From Methylobacterium cerastii (GTDB taxonomy: Bacteria; Pseudomonadota; Alphaproteobacteria; Rhizobiales; Beijerinckiaceae): DNA of 64,000 nucleotides. The stretch spans positions 22,112-86,111 of the forward strand of contig NZ_BPQG01000010.1 in assembly GCF_022179125.1 (NCBI RefSeq), given 5' to 3'. The position numbers were made by a program, and so were the translations under genes. The notes under the pieces were generated by a model. The model ran no database searches. It saw only the letters and a program-made list of their open reading frames with translations, and had not been told where the DNA came from. Shown here in pieces: positions 62,766-64,000 of the stretch; position 1 is the stretch's first letter; the number at the start of each line of letters is the position of its first letter.

Positions 62766-63497
62766 ATGACATCGCCGTTCCTGGGCGAGCTTCTCGGCAC
62801 GATGGTGCTGATCATCCTTGGCAACGGGGTCGTGGCCGGCGCGCTGCTGCGCGGCTCCAAGGCGGAAGGCGCAGGCTGGATCGCGATCACCGCCGGCTGG
62901 GCCTTCGCGGTGCTGGCCGGCATCTTCGTCGCGACCGCGACCGGCAGCCCCGACGCCCACCTCAACCCGGCTGTGACGATCGCCGGCGCGATCACCTCCG
63001 GGAATCCGAGCAAGCTCCTAGTCTACGTGCCGGCGCAGATGATCGGAGCTTTCCTCGGCGCGACGGTGGTGTGGCTGCACTACCTGCCGCACTGGGCCGT
63101 CACCGAGGATCCGGGCCTGAAGCGGGCCTGCTTCTGCACCGATCCGGCGATCCGGCAAACGGCCGCCAACTGGACGAGCGAGATCATTGGCACCTTCCTG
63201 CTGATCCTGATCATCAGCGCCCTGCTGTCGCGGTCGGTGGGGGCTTCGGGCAACATCCCCACGGGGCTGGCGCCCTACCTCGTCGGCATGGTGGTCTGGA
63301 GCATCGGCCTGTCGCTCGGCGGCACCACCGGCTACGCGATCAACCCCGCCCGCGATCTCGGGCCGCGCCTCGCCCACGCGGTGCTGCCGATCGCCGGCAA
63401 GGGCGGCTCGGATTGGGGCTACGCCCTGATCCCGGTCGCCGGCCCGGCGGTCGGCGCCGCCCTCGCGGCGCTGGCGATCCTGCTGATCGGCTTCTGA
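62766..63497 (+). CDS. glpF: Glycerol uptake facilitator (aquaglyceroporin)
   Basis: A 243-aa MIP-family channel with six helices. The two NPA boxes are HLNPAVTIAGA (about 63) and YAINPARDLGPRLAH (about 193), with an Asp after the second NPA (NPARD), as in glycerol facilitators. GGAGG 8 bp upstream of ATG 62766 supports the start. It closes the glycerol operon. Confidence 0.93.
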   Translation: MTSPFLGELLGTMVLIILGNGVVAGALLRGSKAEGAGWIAITAGWAFAVLAGIFVATATGSPDAHLNPAVTIAGAITSGNPSKLLVYVPAQMIGAFLGATVVWLHYLPHWAVTEDPGLKRACFCTDPAIRQTAANWTSEIIGTFLLILIISALLSRSVGASGNIPTGLAPYLVGMVVWSIGLSLGGTTGYAINPARDLGPRLAHAVLPIAGKGGSDWGYALIPVAGPAVGAALAALAILLIGF

Positions 63498-63540
63498 TCC
63501 GGTGCCACCGGATTCACACGCATCCCTGCTTTTGGTGATT

Positions 63541-63758
63541 CGATGCGCGCGCATCCCCTCGCCCCGCGTGCGGGGAGAGGGCTTTGCCGACCTTGTCGTC
63601 GGCGAAGCGAGGCGGCAGCCGACAGCGAGGGGGCCGGCCCGGAGGAGGCTCGTCCTTCGGCAACCCCTCACCGTCGCTTCGGCTTCGCCTTCGCTTCCCG
63701 GCTGCACGACGGGGTGCAGCCGGGCCACTCCCCGCCCGCGGGGGGGCGCGCGTCATCC
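63541..63758. repeat. Large inverted-repeat intergenic element
   Basis: The left end GATGCGCGCGCATCCCCTCG and the right end near GCGCGCGTCATC are partial inverse complements; CCTCGCCCCGC-GTGCGGGGAGAGG near the left end forms a hairpin. The middle is GC-rich with no gene. It resembles the dispersed CCCTC-hairpin repeats common in Methylobacterium. Confidence 0.5.
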
Positions 63759-63780
63759 GAGGCCGTGGCGAATGTAGATA

Positions 63781-64000
63781 TCTAAAAAAGTCGGATGGAA
63801 AAGCTTTCTTGGTGGGAGGGTTTGCCTAGGGTATCACGGACTCCCCAATGAGAAATCTTTGCATAAACTCGGATTAAACAGCCTTCATGACAATGGGCGG
63901 CCATCCATCGAAGTAAAAAGAGTGCAGTGAAAATCAGTGCTCGACGTGATTTTTCTAAGGCGGCGTTGCCACAAGTGGCCTAGCAGGCTGCTGCAGAAGT
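63781..64000. other. AT-rich non-coding end of the window
   Basis: The last 220 bases are clearly lower in GC than the rest and hold no convincing gene. The final bases CAGGCTGCTGCAGAAGT resemble the outer ends of some insertion sequences (CAGGCTGCTG), so a mobile element may begin at the window edge. Confidence 0.35.

Overview
The window is about 64 kb of very high-GC DNA that reads as the chromosome of an alphaproteobacterium, most likely Methylobacterium/Methylorubrum. The case rests on several points: a homologue of formaldehyde-activating enzyme (Fae), the flagellar gene fliX, an imuA-imuB-dnaE2 mutasome behind a GTTC-N7-GTTC SOS box, EcfG-type (GGAAC-N16/17-GTT) promoter signatures, a DUF6894 protein, and Rhizobiales-style intergenic palindromes. 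The genus is an inference; no rRNA is present.

Layout. 0-5 kb: the 3' end of ycjX, ycjF, small proteins and a cluster of small membrane proteins (ElaB/YqjD-like, DUF3618, holin-superfamily) behind an EcfG-type promoter. 5-9 kb: otsA and glgX (trehalose and glycogen metabolism). 9-17 kb: an orphan ureE with a histidine tail, a DjlA-like co-chaperone, a cell-wall amidase, TerC behind a structured leader, a flavoprotein plus spermidine-synthase-like pair, and a collagen-like secreted protein. 17-23 kb: the SOS mutasome imuA-imuB-dnaE2. 23-25.5 kb: the Fae homologue, small proteins and a decayed vapBC pair. 25.5-31.5 kb: a methionine operon (ArsR/methyltransferase fusion, metF, metH) with a perfect 20-bp palindrome over the first start codon. 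31.5-39.3 kb: a ROK sugar kinase overlapping dctA, an L,D-transpeptidase, a CYTH-like protein, msrB, a YihY/BrkB membrane protein, a GAF protein and tRNA-Arg(TCT). 39.4-47.8 kb: flagellar genes fliX, flgI, a flgJ-type rod-binding gene, a FlgN-like gene, flgL, flgK and flgE (flgE has a sigma-54 promoter). 48-51.6 kb: a BLUF photoreceptor, a CheY-like receiver, prfC and an SDR enzyme.

51.7-53.4 kb is the one clear scar of mobile DNA: tRNA-Gln(TTG), then a tyrosine integrase cut off after its first catalytic arginine and joined to an IS5-family transposase remnant. 53.4-58.1 kb: a LysR regulator divergent from a PNPOx-family gene, a VOC protein, an MFS transporter and a YcaQ-family protein whose start codon appears lost or non-canonical. 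58.5-63.5 kb: a complete glycerol regulon glpR-glpD-glpK-glpF, with three palindromic sites (core TTCG-YTTG-CGAA) upstream of glpR, upstream of glpD and inside glpD. The last 220 bases turn AT-rich and lack a gene; they may lead into an insertion sequence.

No CRISPR array, prophage or clearly new multi-gene defence system is visible. The most interesting items are regulatory (glp operators, EcfG promoters, the terC leader, the composite hairpin repeat) and atypical family members (Fae homologue without the catalytic His, BLUF protein beside flagellar genes, collagen-like protein, miniature porin-like protein).
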